Made by a program: the position numbers and the translations under genes
Notes under the pieces: model-generated
The model's input: the letters and a program-made list of their open reading frames with translations, nothing else
Databases searched by the model: none
What the model was told of the DNA's origin: nothing
In this document: positions 27,692 through 35,706 of the stretch, in pieces
Position numbering within the stretch: the stretch's first letter is position 1
Layout: each line of letters begins with the position of its first letter
Assembly (NCBI GenBank): GCA_021773555.1
Contig: JAJFKA010000086.1
Coordinates: 1-41,269, forward strand
Length of the DNA stretch: 41,269 bases
Direction: 5' to 3'
Source: Gammaproteobacteria bacterium
GTDB lineage: Bacteria; Pseudomonadota; Gammaproteobacteria; Pseudomonadales; Azotimanducaceae

Positions 27692-28609
27692 ATGGAACTG
27701 CCGCTGATTGATTTCTCTGGATATGACGAAGCTGATCCTCGGTCGCTGGCGTCCATTGGCGCAGATATTGAGCTTGCGCTTTCTACCATTGGCTTTATGG
27801 CAGTAACAAATCTTGATGTGAGTCGCGAGCAACTTCAGTCAGTGTTCGCGCTCAGCCGACGATTTTTTTCCGGCTCCCCCGAAGACAAAGCCAGATCAGC
27901 TTATGGATCGCCCGCGGAAAATTTCGGTTATCAGGCGCTTGGAATTGAACATCTTGATCCTGGGCGACCGGCTGATTTGAAGGAAACATTTACCATGCGG
28001 CACCTGTCCCGACACAATCGACACGACCGCCGCTGGCCTGATGATACTTTTCGTGACGTGATGACCGAGTTCAATGAGGCCTGCATGCGGAGCGCCTACA
28101 AGGTTCAGCGAGTTTTTTCGACCATTCTCGACGTACCGGTGGATTTTTTTGTGCAATATCATCGCGGTGAAAACGTGAGTATACGTCTGTTGTGCTATCC
28201 GCCGGTCCTGACTGAGACTGTCGCGAGCGGTCAGTTAGGCGCTGGAGCACATACTGATTACGGCATGATTACGCTGCTTTTTCAGGATGATGTAGCCGGA
28301 CTTCAGGTGAATGATAAAGGCCGATGGCTGGATGTGGATCCCAATCGCGATGCCATTGTGATCAATACCGGGGACCTGATGGAGCGATGGACGAACGGAC
28401 GTTTCAAGTCTACGGAGCACCGCGTTCGACCTCGACATGGTCCAACACCCCGATACTCTGTTGCGGTATTCGTTGATCCTGATTCCAGCACACCAGTTAG
28501 TGCGCTGGATAGTTGTATAGACGATCAGCATCCAGTCCGATTTCCACAGATCTCTGCAGGCGCCTATATTCAGTCACGCATTGAAGCATCGCATGTGAGC
28601 AAGCCATGA
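27692..28609 (+). CDS. Isopenicillin-N-synthase-like Fe(II)/2-oxoglutarate oxygenase
   Basis: This 305-residue protein has the iron-binding HTD (His187, Asp189), distal His243 in STEHRVRP and Arg254 in RYSVAVF, plus the N-terminal LPLIDFS and FRxxSPEDK-type segment of the DIOX_N domain. It belongs to the plant/fungal-type 2OG oxygenase group near isopenicillin N synthase. The start lies 3 bp after the puuD stop, so it is the last gene of the purine operon. Its substrate is unknown; acting on a purine, allantoin or a methylated purine is an inference from location only. Fungal XanA, an oxygenase for xanthine, belongs to a different (TauD) branch. Confidence 0.87.
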   Translation: MELPLIDFSGYDEADPRSLASIGADIELALSTIGFMAVTNLDVSREQLQSVFALSRRFFSGSPEDKARSAYGSPAENFGYQALGIEHLDPGRPADLKETFTMRHLSRHNRHDRRWPDDTFRDVMTEFNEACMRSAYKVQRVFSTILDVPVDFFVQYHRGENVSIRLLCYPPVLTETVASGQLGAGAHTDYGMITLLFQDDVAGLQVNDKGRWLDVDPNRDAIVINTGDLMERWTNGRFKSTEHRVRPRHGPTPRYSVAVFVDPDSSTPVSALDSCIDDQHPVRFPQISAGAYIQSRIEASHVSKP

Positions 28610-28875
28610 TGTTTCCCAAACCAGTTCTGGTGACAGCCTGACTCCAGTCAGTATGTTGAGTAAACGCTGTTTTCTTAGACGAAATCATTCCTAACCAACG
28701 ATTGCTATTCGTTGATGCGTTGCTACAATTGGAAGTAACCGTGTCAATTAGTAGTGTGCATTCGTTCCCCTGGCCACGATCACAGTTTTGACCGTTCTGA
28801 CCGTTTTGCGGAATGACACAGTTGTATGACCTTAGAAGTATCGGTTACCTCAACCATTAATAATAAGGGGGTGGT
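28610..28875. other. Intergenic region after the purine operon
   Basis: This stretch of 266 bp has no convincing gene. Near the operon end are two tiny palindromes, CCAGTTCTGG (28621-28630) and CTGACTCCAGTCAG (28638-28651), with no T-run, so a terminator is doubtful. An inverted repeat lies at 28696-28714. TGACCGTTC/TGACCGTTT is a direct repeat around 28789-28806, and TTGACC at 28788-28793 could be a -35 without a good -10. The promoter for the next gene must lie here. Confidence 0.45.
28696..28714. promoter_or_regulatory. Inverted repeat, possible operator
   Basis: CAACGA and TCGTTG flank a 7-nt spacer (TTGCTAT) as a perfect inverted repeat, about 160 bp upstream of the two-TM protein gene. 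The spacing is that of a dimeric DNA-binding protein site. No known consensus is recognised. Confidence 0.35.
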
Positions 28876-29469
28876 ATGAATACACTAAGGCATTACGTTG
28901 TTGGTGATGATTTAGATGATCTGGAGCGTCTTGAAGAGCAACTGGAAGCGGGTGGTATTGAAAATCCGCAGATACATGTATTGAGCAATGACGCTGTGGG
29001 TGTCGATAACCACATTCATTTGCATGCAGTCCAATCCCTGTTTGAGCGAGACATTGTGCATTCTGCAGAAGTCGGTGCGCTCGTCGGTATTGTTGGTGTA
29101 ATCATTGTGCTCGGTGGCGCTTATGCACTTGACCTGCCCGACGAAATTGTAGGCTGGGTTCCGTACATCTTCCTGTCTATTGTGGTATTTGGATTTTGTA
29201 CCTGGGAAGGTGGTTTGATCGGTATTCAAAAACCGAACTATCACTACAAGCAATTCGAAAAGGCATTGGATGAAGGCAAACACGTGTTTTTCGTTGACCT
29301 TGATCCACATCAGGAACTTGAGTTCAGCCACATGCTGAAAAACCATCCAGATCTTATTGAGGTGGGTACAGAAGTGGGAAATCCACATTGGATGTTTGCT
29401 GGATTACACTGGCTGGATGCTTTTATCGATCGTAATCTCTATAGTCGAGCGCAACTGAAACACAAATAG
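28876..29469 (+). CDS. Uncharacterised protein with two membrane segments
   Basis: I do not recognise this 197-residue protein with certainty. It has a soluble N-terminus (about 1-65) with an alternating strand-helix pattern and a GGIENPQIHVLSND segment. Two hydrophobic helices follow (about 67-86 and 93-113, separated by DLPDEIVG), and then a soluble tail with LDEGKHVFFVDLD. The pattern of helix 1-ID-helix 2-tail resembles general-stress YflT/DUF1269-like membrane proteins, in which a ferredoxin-like domain is split by two TMs. A strong GGGGGTGG ribosome site precedes the ATG. It stands alone, convergent with ctaB. Confidence 0.8.
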   Translation: MNTLRHYVVGDDLDDLERLEEQLEAGGIENPQIHVLSNDAVGVDNHIHLHAVQSLFERDIVHSAEVGALVGIVGVIIVLGGAYALDLPDEIVGWVPYIFLSIVVFGFCTWEGGLIGIQKPNYHYKQFEKALDEGKHVFFVDLDPHQELEFSHMLKNHPDLIEVGTEVGNPHWMFAGLHWLDAFIDRNLYSRAQLKHK

Positions 29470-29526
29470 TTGATGCTCCAGGAACTCGCGACGGTGGGGT
29501 CTGGTGACGGACAGACTTGTTTCGTG

Positions 29527-29622
29527 TTCACAATTTTGTGTTCACGACCTCGCATTCAAAACCTGGCATTCACGACTTTGTGTTCACGAGAATGCGTTCA
29601 CAACAGTGTTCACGAAAACGTG
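29527..29622. repeat. Seven-unit 14-bp tandem repeat across the ctaB stop codon
   Basis: Units begin with TTCAC or TTCAA at 29527, 29541, 29555, 29569, 29583, 29597 and 29609. The first six starts are exactly 14 bp apart; unit six is 12 bp. The consensus is near TTCACGACNTTGTG. The ctaB stop codon (29584-29586) lies in the fifth unit, so about the last dozen residues of CtaB are repeat-encoded. The remainder is in the short gap after the convergent two-TM gene. Confidence 0.8.
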
Positions 29623-30525
29623 ATCAATGACGAGGGCCAGAAAAAGTGTCATCAGGTAAACGATGGAGTAGCGGAAGGTCAGGATCGCAGCCCGGGGCCT
29701 GCCGAGCATGAGTTGCGATGATCGAAAGACAAATCCTGCGCCCAACGATATCGCGCCAAGGAGATAAATTAAGCCGCTCATGCCGATGATGTAAGGCATG
29801 ATGCTGACCATAACCAAAACCAATGTGTATCCCAGGATATATAGCTTCGTGATCCTGTCGCCATAGATGACAGGCAACATTGGTATATCGACCTTTGCAT
29901 ACTCCTCCTTTCGGTCCAGCGCCAGTGCCCAGAAATGTGGCGGCGTCCAGATAAATATAATCATCATCAGCAAAACACCACCGGATTCAATTTGATTGGT
30001 AATTGCGGTCCAGCCAAAGAGTGGTGGCGCGGCACCGAACAGCCCACCGATGACAATGTTTTGAGGCGTGGCACGCTTAAGATACATTGAATAGATCACG
30101 CCATAGCCAATCCATGAACCCAGATTTAACCAGGCGGTCAGCGGGTTTACCCAGAGTGCGAGAATCGTGATCCCGGTTGTCCCGATGACTGCGGAGAAGA
30201 AAATAGCGGACGGAATTGTAATACGCCCGCCTGCTATGGGGCGCTGCGCGGTTCTCGCCATTTTAGCATCGATACGCGCATCAATAATGTGGTTAACCGT
30301 TGCGGCGGATCCGGCAACGAGCGCGATGCCGAGATTGGTTAACAAAACCAGTTCCACCGGAGGAAGACCTGGTAGCGCCAGGAACATGCCGACAGTTGCG
30401 CAGAGCAACATTAGTGCGACGACCTTCGGTTTGCACAGTTCGAGATAGTCACGCCAGACGATCGCGTCGATTGGATCGCCGCGAGTGGCTTCCAGATTTG
30501 TGGTTATATCTTTTTGGAGACGCAT
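29584..30525 (-). CDS. ctaB: Protohaem IX farnesyltransferase (haem o synthase)
   Basis: This 313-residue UbiA-family membrane protein farnesylates haem b to haem o for the oxidase encoded upstream. The first Asp-rich motif is NHIIDARIDAKMARTAQRP, the second is around DRKEEYAKVDIPMLPVIYGD, and nine or so hydrophobic helices follow the family pattern. It is the last gene of the cox operon, 10 bp after subunit IV. The C-terminal tail (VNTVVNAFS) lies beyond the usual end and is encoded by the 14-bp repeats, so the tail may be a recent addition. Confidence 0.94.
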   Translation of the reverse strand: MRLQKDITTNLEATRGDPIDAIVWRDYLELCKPKVVALMLLCATVGMFLALPGLPPVELVLLTNLGIALVAGSAATVNHIIDARIDAKMARTAQRPIAGGRITIPSAIFFSAVIGTTGITILALWVNPLTAWLNLGSWIGYGVIYSMYLKRATPQNIVIGGLFGAAPPLFGWTAITNQIESGGVLLMMIIFIWTPPHFWALALDRKEEYAKVDIPMLPVIYGDRITKLYILGYTLVLVMVSIMPYIIGMSGLIYLLGAISLGAGFVFRSSQLMLGRPRAAILTFRYSIVYLMTLFLALVIDHVFVNTVVNAFS

Positions 30526-30535
30526 CGCAGCCGCG

Positions 30536-30847
30536 TCACGAATCGAAGAACAGAAGCCGGGTCAGAAAAGTATGTTCTGCCTCAATTGCCATCAGCGAGA
30601 TGAGCACAAGAAGAGCAAGGGGAGGTGCCAGAATCGCGTAAGCCAGCGCTAAACGTTCCCAGGCCATATGCATGAATATTCCGATGATAAATCCTGCTTT
30701 GAGTAACATGAAGGTAATAATCAGTCCCCAGCGTAACAGTCCCTGGAATCCAAAATAATCCACCAGATAGGACAAAGTGCTCAGAACAAACAGCAAAAAC
30801 CATATTTTCAGATAGATGCTGATGGGATGTTGTTCAGTTGCATCCAT
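30536..30847 (-). CDS. Cytochrome c oxidase subunit IV (prokaryotic type)
   Basis: This 103-residue protein has three hydrophobic helices (about 12-30, 37-58 and 68-87) and the pattern of prokaryotic subunit IV: IYLKIWFLLFVLST, then LLKAGFIIGIFMHM. Subunit IV stabilises the caa3-type oxidase. The ATG at 30847 has GAGG about 8 nt upstream; the frame runs on to 31030, but that stretch lies under the subunit III gene and is not hydrophobic. It sits 10 bp after one subunit III gene and 10 bp before ctaB. Confidence 0.85.
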   Translation of the reverse strand: MDATEQHPISIYLKIWFLLFVLSTLSYLVDYFGFQGLLRWGLIITFMLLKAGFIIGIFMHMAWERLALAYAILAPPLALLVLISLMAIEAEHTFLTRLLFFDS

Positions 30848-30857
30848 GTTAGTTACC

Positions 30858-31541
30858 TCACCACAAGTAGAAAAAAGCGAATATGAATACCCAGACCAGA
30901 TCGACGAAATGCCAGTACAAACCCGCGATCTCGACGGCCTCATAGTTATTACTTCTATCGTAGTCACCACGGTTAACCTTGAAGGTAATGATGCTGAGGT
31001 AGATGACACCAGCGGATACATGCAAACCATGAAATCCAGTAATCATAAAAAAACAGGATCCGAACTGTGCCGCTCCCATGGGATTACCCCAGGGTCGGAC
31101 GCCTTCTTCAACGATCAGCTTGGTCCACTCAAATGCCTGCATGCCGACGAATGATGCACCAAACAGAGCCGTTGCTACCATTAACAATGCGGTAGCCTTA
31201 CGGTTCTTGCGGTATCCGAAGTTCACGGCCATGGCCATGGTCCCGCTACTGCTGATGAGGATGAAGGTCATGATTGCGATCAGTACCAGCGGAATATGAT
31301 TGCCAAGAATCGTTAGCGCAAAAACTTCGCTGGGATTTGGCCACGGTACTGTGGTGGACATTCTCACATTCATATAGGAAGTGAGAAAGCAGCTGAAAAT
31401 AAATGTGTCGCTGAGCAGGAATATCCACATCATGGCCTTGCCCCAGGGCACCTGGAATGCCTGCTTGTCGGCTGACCAGTCCTCTACGATGCCAACAAAT
31501 CCATCGGGCTGTAGCGTATCTGTAATCGCGTTATCGGACAT
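30858..31541 (-). CDS. coxC: Cytochrome c oxidase subunit III
   Basis: This 227-residue membrane protein matches haem-copper oxidase subunit III: several hydrophobic helices, the motif GMQAFEW, FGSCFFMITGFHGLHVSAGVIYL (the classic FHGxHV signature) and AGLYWHFVDLVWVFIF near the C-terminus. Subunit III carries no metal but sustains proton uptake and stability. The start has GGGGAC about 7 nt upstream. This is the better match to canonical subunit III of the two paralogues here. Confidence 0.93.
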   Translation of the reverse strand: MSDNAITDTLQPDGFVGIVEDWSADKQAFQVPWGKAMMWIFLLSDTFIFSCFLTSYMNVRMSTTVPWPNPSEVFALTILGNHIPLVLIAIMTFILISSSGTMAMAVNFGYRKNRKATALLMVATALFGASFVGMQAFEWTKLIVEEGVRPWGNPMGAAQFGSCFFMITGFHGLHVSAGVIYLSIITFKVNRGDYDRSNNYEAVEIAGLYWHFVDLVWVFIFAFFYLW

Positions 31542-31600
31542 TGTGCTGTCCCCTTTTTTGTGGCGCTTTTCTTGATCTGCCTGTTTCTATGCCGCCTTTC

Positions 31601-32266
31601 TCAGGTGGAAAGCAGTATGCCGAACAATACAATCCACACGGCCAGCAGGTAGTGCCAATAGGTTCGGCACAACTGCACGCTCAGTTTCACCTGATCAGTA
31701 TTCACTCCAGCCATAACGCGAAGCGTGGTTCTGGACCAGACCCACAGACCACCCAGCAGGTGCAAGCCATGCAGGCCTGTCAACAAATAGAAAAATGCGT
31801 TCGCTGGATTCGATTGCAGGTAGTGGCCTGCCGCATTGAGGTCTTGCCACGCGAGTAGTTGCCCCCAGATAAATGCACCAGTGAAAACGCCGGTTGCCAG
31901 GAGTGTGTATCGGACCGTCCGGATGTTTGAATTTCTGGCGGCACCTGCGCACCATTGAATGGATATGCTCGCCAGGACCAGCAGTGCTGTGTTAAGCCAC
32001 AAGAACAAGGGTTCGTCGACTGACAACCAGTCATTCAGGGACATGCGCATAAAATAGGCACTGATGAAAAGCGAAAACAGGCTGGTGACCACGGCGAGAA
32101 AGATGATCAGTCCGGTCTTGGCCGTTGGACTGATTTGCGCTATGTCATCACGCAAATCTATGTCGGTGCCTTCTGTGACCCACGGTTGTTCCAGAACTTT
32201 CTGCCGCCACAACCACCAGTAAGACAATCCCACCATGATAAATATGAAGAAAACGATGGTGCTCAT
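31601..32266 (-). CDS. Second subunit III-like protein of the cytochrome oxidase
   Basis: This 221-residue membrane protein also carries the subunit III signature (LTGLHGLHLLGGLWVW; RTYWHYLLAVWIVLFG). It has an extra N-terminal helix (residues 3-19) before a polar linker of about 30 residues, and then five hydrophobic helices. It is shorter in the middle than the neighbouring subunit III, and the two are clearly divergent. Its ATG overlaps the coxA stop by four bases (ATGA). It may be a variant or accessory subunit III; whether both assemble into one oxidase is unknown. Confidence 0.85.
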   Translation of the reverse strand: MSTIVFFIFIMVGLSYWWLWRQKVLEQPWVTEGTDIDLRDDIAQISPTAKTGLIIFLAVVTSLFSLFISAYFMRMSLNDWLSVDEPLFLWLNTALLVLASISIQWCAGAARNSNIRTVRYTLLATGVFTGAFIWGQLLAWQDLNAAGHYLQSNPANAFFYLLTGLHGLHLLGGLWVWSRTTLRVMAGVNTDQVKLSVQLCRTYWHYLLAVWIVLFGILLST

Positions 32267-34008
32267 GTGCGGTGCGCTTCAGGATTGTCGTTTGCAGGGA
32301 CATTTTGTGGAATAAAGTCAATCGCTTCGCCGGGGACACTGTAGTCATAAGCCCAGCGATGCACCTCTGGCAATTCATCGCCCCAGTTTCCGTGGATAGG
32401 CGGGGTTTGTGGTGTTTGCCACTCAAGTGTCGTGGCTCCCCAGGGATTTCCTTCGGCTTTTTTACCGTAAAAAAGACTCCAGATCATGTTGACGAAAAAG
32501 AGAATCTGCACGACGGCGACGAACAAAGCGGCAATGGTGATACCGGAGTTAAGTTGTAGTGCTGACTCCGGGATAAACTCAATACCTTCGTAGGCATAAT
32601 AACGGCGTGGCACGCCGAGAAACCCGAGATAGTGCATGGGCAGGTAGATTGAATAGGTTCCGAGAAACGTCAACCAGAAATGGAATTTTCCCATCGTCTC
32701 GTTGAACATTCTGCCGGTAATTTTCGGATACCAGTGATAGATCGCGCCAAACACGACCAGGATGGGAGAAACGCCCATGACCATATGAAAATGGGCAACG
32801 ACAAAGTAGGTGTCCGAGAGTGGTAGGTCAACGACAACATTGCCTAGAAAAATCCCGGTCAAGCCGCCATGAACGAAAGTGAAAATGAAGCCGATTGCAA
32901 ACAGCATCGGTACCCTCAGATGAATATTGCCTCGCCACAGTGTCAGTACCCAGTTATAAACCTTGATGGCGGTAGGCACCGCGATAATCAGAGTGGTTGT
33001 TGCGAAAAAGAATCCAAAGTAAGGGTTCATGCCACTGACATACATATGATGAGCCCAGACGATAAAACTGAGGCCACCGATAAGGATAATGGCCCAGACC
33101 ATCATGCGATAACCGAAGATGTTTTTACGCGCGTGCGTACTTAACAGGTCTGACACAATACCGAAGGCGGGCAATGCGACAATGTAGACTTCCGGATGCC
33201 CAAAGAACCAGAAAAGATGCTGGAACAGCACGGGGCTTCCTCCGCCGTAGTTGGTCTGTTCTCCCATCGACACAATTGCGGGCATAAAAAAACTAGTGCC
33301 GAGCAGTCTATCCAGGGTCATCATAATGGCACTGACTAACAGCGCAGGAAAGGCGAGCAGGCCAAGTACTGTGGCAGTGAAGATGCCCCAGACCGAGAGT
33401 GGCATGCGCATGAGCGTCATACCTCTTGTTCGGGCTTGCAGCACTGTCGTGACGTAGTTTAATCCACCCATTGTGAACGCGACGATAAACACCGCCAGCG
33501 AGATTAGCATCAGGAGAATGCCCCACTCTGCGCCCGGTGTGCCGAATAAAATTGCCTGCGGAGGGTAGAGCGTCCATCCGGCTCCTGTGGGGCCGCCAAC
33601 GACGAAAAAACTCGCCATCAGGATGATAACGGACAACAGGTAAACCCAGTAGCTGAGCATGTTCAGGTAGGGAAATACCATGTCACGTGCGCCGATCATT
33701 AGCGGGATCAGATAGTTGCCAAACCCTCCAAGAAAGAGTGCAGTAAGCAGATAGATCACCATAATCATGCCGTGCATGGTAACGAACTGGTAATACTCAT
33801 CGGGTGCGATCAGAGAAAAAGTGTCCGGGAAACCTAGTTGCAGCCGCATCATCGCAGACAGGACTAACGCCACCACACCGACCGAGATGGCAGTGATGCC
33901 ATACTGGATGGCGATAACCTTGTGATCCTGGCTCCAGATGTATTTGGTTATAAAGCTGTGCGGATGCGAGAGAATCTGTCCTCGATCTGCGAGTGCGACA
34001 TAAGCCAT
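32263..34008 (-). CDS. coxA: Cytochrome c oxidase subunit I
   Basis: This 581-residue protein is the haem-copper catalytic subunit. Ligands are visible: His79 (haem a, VTMHGM), GHPEVY with CuB His271, the D-channel Glu273 and the cross-linked Tyr275, AHH about 320 (CuB), and VAHFHM about 410 (haem a3 and haem a His). The presence of HPEVY places it among A1-type oxidases with a D-channel glutamate. It pumps protons while reducing O2 with electrons from subunit II. Its start overlaps the coxB stop by one base (TGATG). Confidence 0.97.
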   Translation of the reverse strand: MAYVALADRGQILSHPHSFITKYIWSQDHKVIAIQYGITAISVGVVALVLSAMMRLQLGFPDTFSLIAPDEYYQFVTMHGMIMVIYLLTALFLGGFGNYLIPLMIGARDMVFPYLNMLSYWVYLLSVIILMASFFVVGGPTGAGWTLYPPQAILFGTPGAEWGILLMLISLAVFIVAFTMGGLNYVTTVLQARTRGMTLMRMPLSVWGIFTATVLGLLAFPALLVSAIMMTLDRLLGTSFFMPAIVSMGEQTNYGGGSPVLFQHLFWFFGHPEVYIVALPAFGIVSDLLSTHARKNIFGYRMMVWAIILIGGLSFIVWAHHMYVSGMNPYFGFFFATTTLIIAVPTAIKVYNWVLTLWRGNIHLRVPMLFAIGFIFTFVHGGLTGIFLGNVVVDLPLSDTYFVVAHFHMVMGVSPILVVFGAIYHWYPKITGRMFNETMGKFHFWLTFLGTYSIYLPMHYLGFLGVPRRYYAYEGIEFIPESALQLNSGITIAALFVAVVQILFFVNMIWSLFYGKKAEGNPWGATTLEWQTPQTPPIHGNWGDELPEVHRWAYDYSVPGEAIDFIPQNVPANDNPEAHRT

Positions 34009-35417
34009 CAGTGGTTCCCCTCTGTAGTGGCGATTGCCAGTTGATCAGCAGGCGCTTCGTTTTCGAGCGTGTTGATGTAGGCGATTACGTCGTTTATATC
34101 CGCTTCTTTGCGTAACATCCTGGACATGCTGGCCATCTGCGGGCCGAACAGGTCATCGGGATGCACGCCTCGAATACCACGCTTGAAATTATTGAGTTGT
34201 CGTTTCAGATACCAGTCGTCCTGGCCATTCAGCCGAGGCGAGTTGGTGGCGTAGTTGCCTTGCCCCCTGGTGCCATGGCAGGTACCACAGGTGCTGTATA
34301 AATTCTGTCCGCGCTCGGCGTCGCCATGAATGGTTTGTGCCGTCTCGCTCAATTGCAGAGTGTCAATGTAAGCTGTCACATTACGGATGGCCGTCTCATC
34401 CGCCAGAATCGCGGCCATCGGTGCCATCTGTTTGCCATACTCGTCGTCTTTATGAATCCCACGGATTCCGTTCTTAAAATTGCCAAGTTGTCGTCGGATA
34501 TACCAGCTTTGTTGACCGCTTAACCGGGGTGCATTGAGCTGTACATTGCCTTCTCCGGCCTGACCATGGCAGGTGCTGCATACCGCGTAGAGCGCCTGGC
34601 CTACCATCGGATTGCCTTCGCCGATCAGCTGAGAATCGGCAAAGGTAATCTGGTTATCCTGCCAGGTATCAAAATCAGATTGATCATCCACAACAACTCT
34701 TCCGCGCATGGTGAAATGTGCAAGACCGCATAATTCTTCACAGAGAATTTCGTACGAGCCGGTTACGGTGGGTGTCAGCCACAGATACGATACCAGACCA
34801 GGGACCAGATCCATTTTGACGCGGAACTGGGCGACTGCGAAGTCGTGTAACACGTCTTTGGATCGGAGCAGGATCTTAACTGGCTGATCGACCGGGAGGT
34901 GAACGATATTGCTGAAGACCAGCAAGTCGTCCCGACCGGCAGGATCGTTGGGATTAACACCAAAGTGGTTGGTTTCACTAACCAGGCTTGCGTCCGAGGT
35001 ACCGAGCTTATTGTCCTTGCCAGGAAGCCGGAATGACCACCGCCATTGTTCGCCCACGGCCTCGAATTCCCAGGCATCCTCTGGCACATGCACAAAATCG
35101 TTCCAGACATACAAGCCCGGGGCCAGCATGGCGGCAACGCCAATCGCGGTGAGCGCCGTCAGCCATATTTCGAGCTTCTTGTTTTCTGGTTCGTAGTGAG
35201 CGGGCTCGCTGGATTTGTGGTTGCGGTAACGCCACACTGCGTACGCCATGAATAGGTTAACCGCGACGAACACCGCCCCGGTCACCCAGAAAGTGATGAT
35301 TATTGTGTCGTCAATAGTGCCCCAGTTGGAGGCTAGTGGTGTGAACCACCAAGGACTGAGGAAGTGAAACACTATTGAGCCGACAACCAATAGCACGAAC
35401 ACAACAGCAACAAGCAT
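34008..35417 (-). CDS. coxB: Cytochrome c oxidase subunit II with two fused cytochrome c domains
   Basis: This 469-residue protein has hydrophobic helices near 1-18, 40-62 and 88-105, then a cupredoxin domain with the CuA ligands His191 (VLHDF), Cys226, Glu228, Cys230, His234 and Met237 (CEELCGLAHFTM). It ends in two class-I haem c domains, CSTCH at 280-284 and CGTCH at 377-381. The two domains are clear internal duplicates. This is a caa3-type subunit II in which electrons enter through fused cytochrome c, here doubled. It is the first gene of the oxidase operon, with AAGGA about 8 nt before the ATG. Confidence 0.95.
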   Translation of the reverse strand: MLVAVVFVLLVVGSIVFHFLSPWWFTPLASNWGTIDDTIIITFWVTGAVFVAVNLFMAYAVWRYRNHKSSEPAHYEPENKKLEIWLTALTAIGVAAMLAPGLYVWNDFVHVPEDAWEFEAVGEQWRWSFRLPGKDNKLGTSDASLVSETNHFGVNPNDPAGRDDLLVFSNIVHLPVDQPVKILLRSKDVLHDFAVAQFRVKMDLVPGLVSYLWLTPTVTGSYEILCEELCGLAHFTMRGRVVVDDQSDFDTWQDNQITFADSQLIGEGNPMVGQALYAVCSTCHGQAGEGNVQLNAPRLSGQQSWYIRRQLGNFKNGIRGIHKDDEYGKQMAPMAAILADETAIRNVTAYIDTLQLSETAQTIHGDAERGQNLYSTCGTCHGTRGQGNYATNSPRLNGQDDWYLKRQLNNFKRGIRGVHPDDLFGPQMASMSRMLRKEADINDVIAYINTLENEAPADQLAIATTEGNH

Positions 35418-35706
35418 ACATCATTCCTTCAGTACGTCCGGTTGTGGTTAATGCGGCCTTATTCTCGCCAACTGTCACAGACTACGGGCAGTAATGCAGG
35501 TAATGCAGAAGTGGTAGGTCAACCAATGAAGACTAAATTAACTTTGGCGCACAGCAAAGTCAACTGGAAATATTTGGACCTCGTTACCCGTGAATGCCCC
35601 GGTGTATTTCAAGGTTCAAGTGGCCTGGGGTCGCGATGAGCAACCGATGGCCTCTGACATTAGGGTATTATGAAACACGAAACCCAGATTTACCGGAAGG
35701 ACTATT
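35418..35706. other. Intergenic region between divergent cox and ABC-export operons
   Basis: This stretch of 289 bp holds no convincing gene. It contains a perfect tandem 9-bp repeat GTAATGCAG (35491-35508), a TGGGGTCG at 35626-35633 and a TATTAT (35666-35671) that could be a -10 for the rightward operon, with no good -35. The GGAAGGAC ribosome site for the next gene is at about 35695. Confidence 0.45.

Noticed and set aside
29470-29721. 83-residue open frame after the two-TM gene
   Set aside because: It starts at the previous stop, runs through the 14-bp repeats and overlaps ctaB on the other strand; the residue pattern follows the repeats.
30848-31030. N-terminal extension of subunit IV
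   Set aside because: The longer frame lies beneath the subunit III gene and lacks membrane segments; the ATG at 30847 has a ribosome site.
35442-35639. 65-residue open frame in the cox/ABC intergenic region
   Set aside because: No recognisable domain and no good ribosome site.
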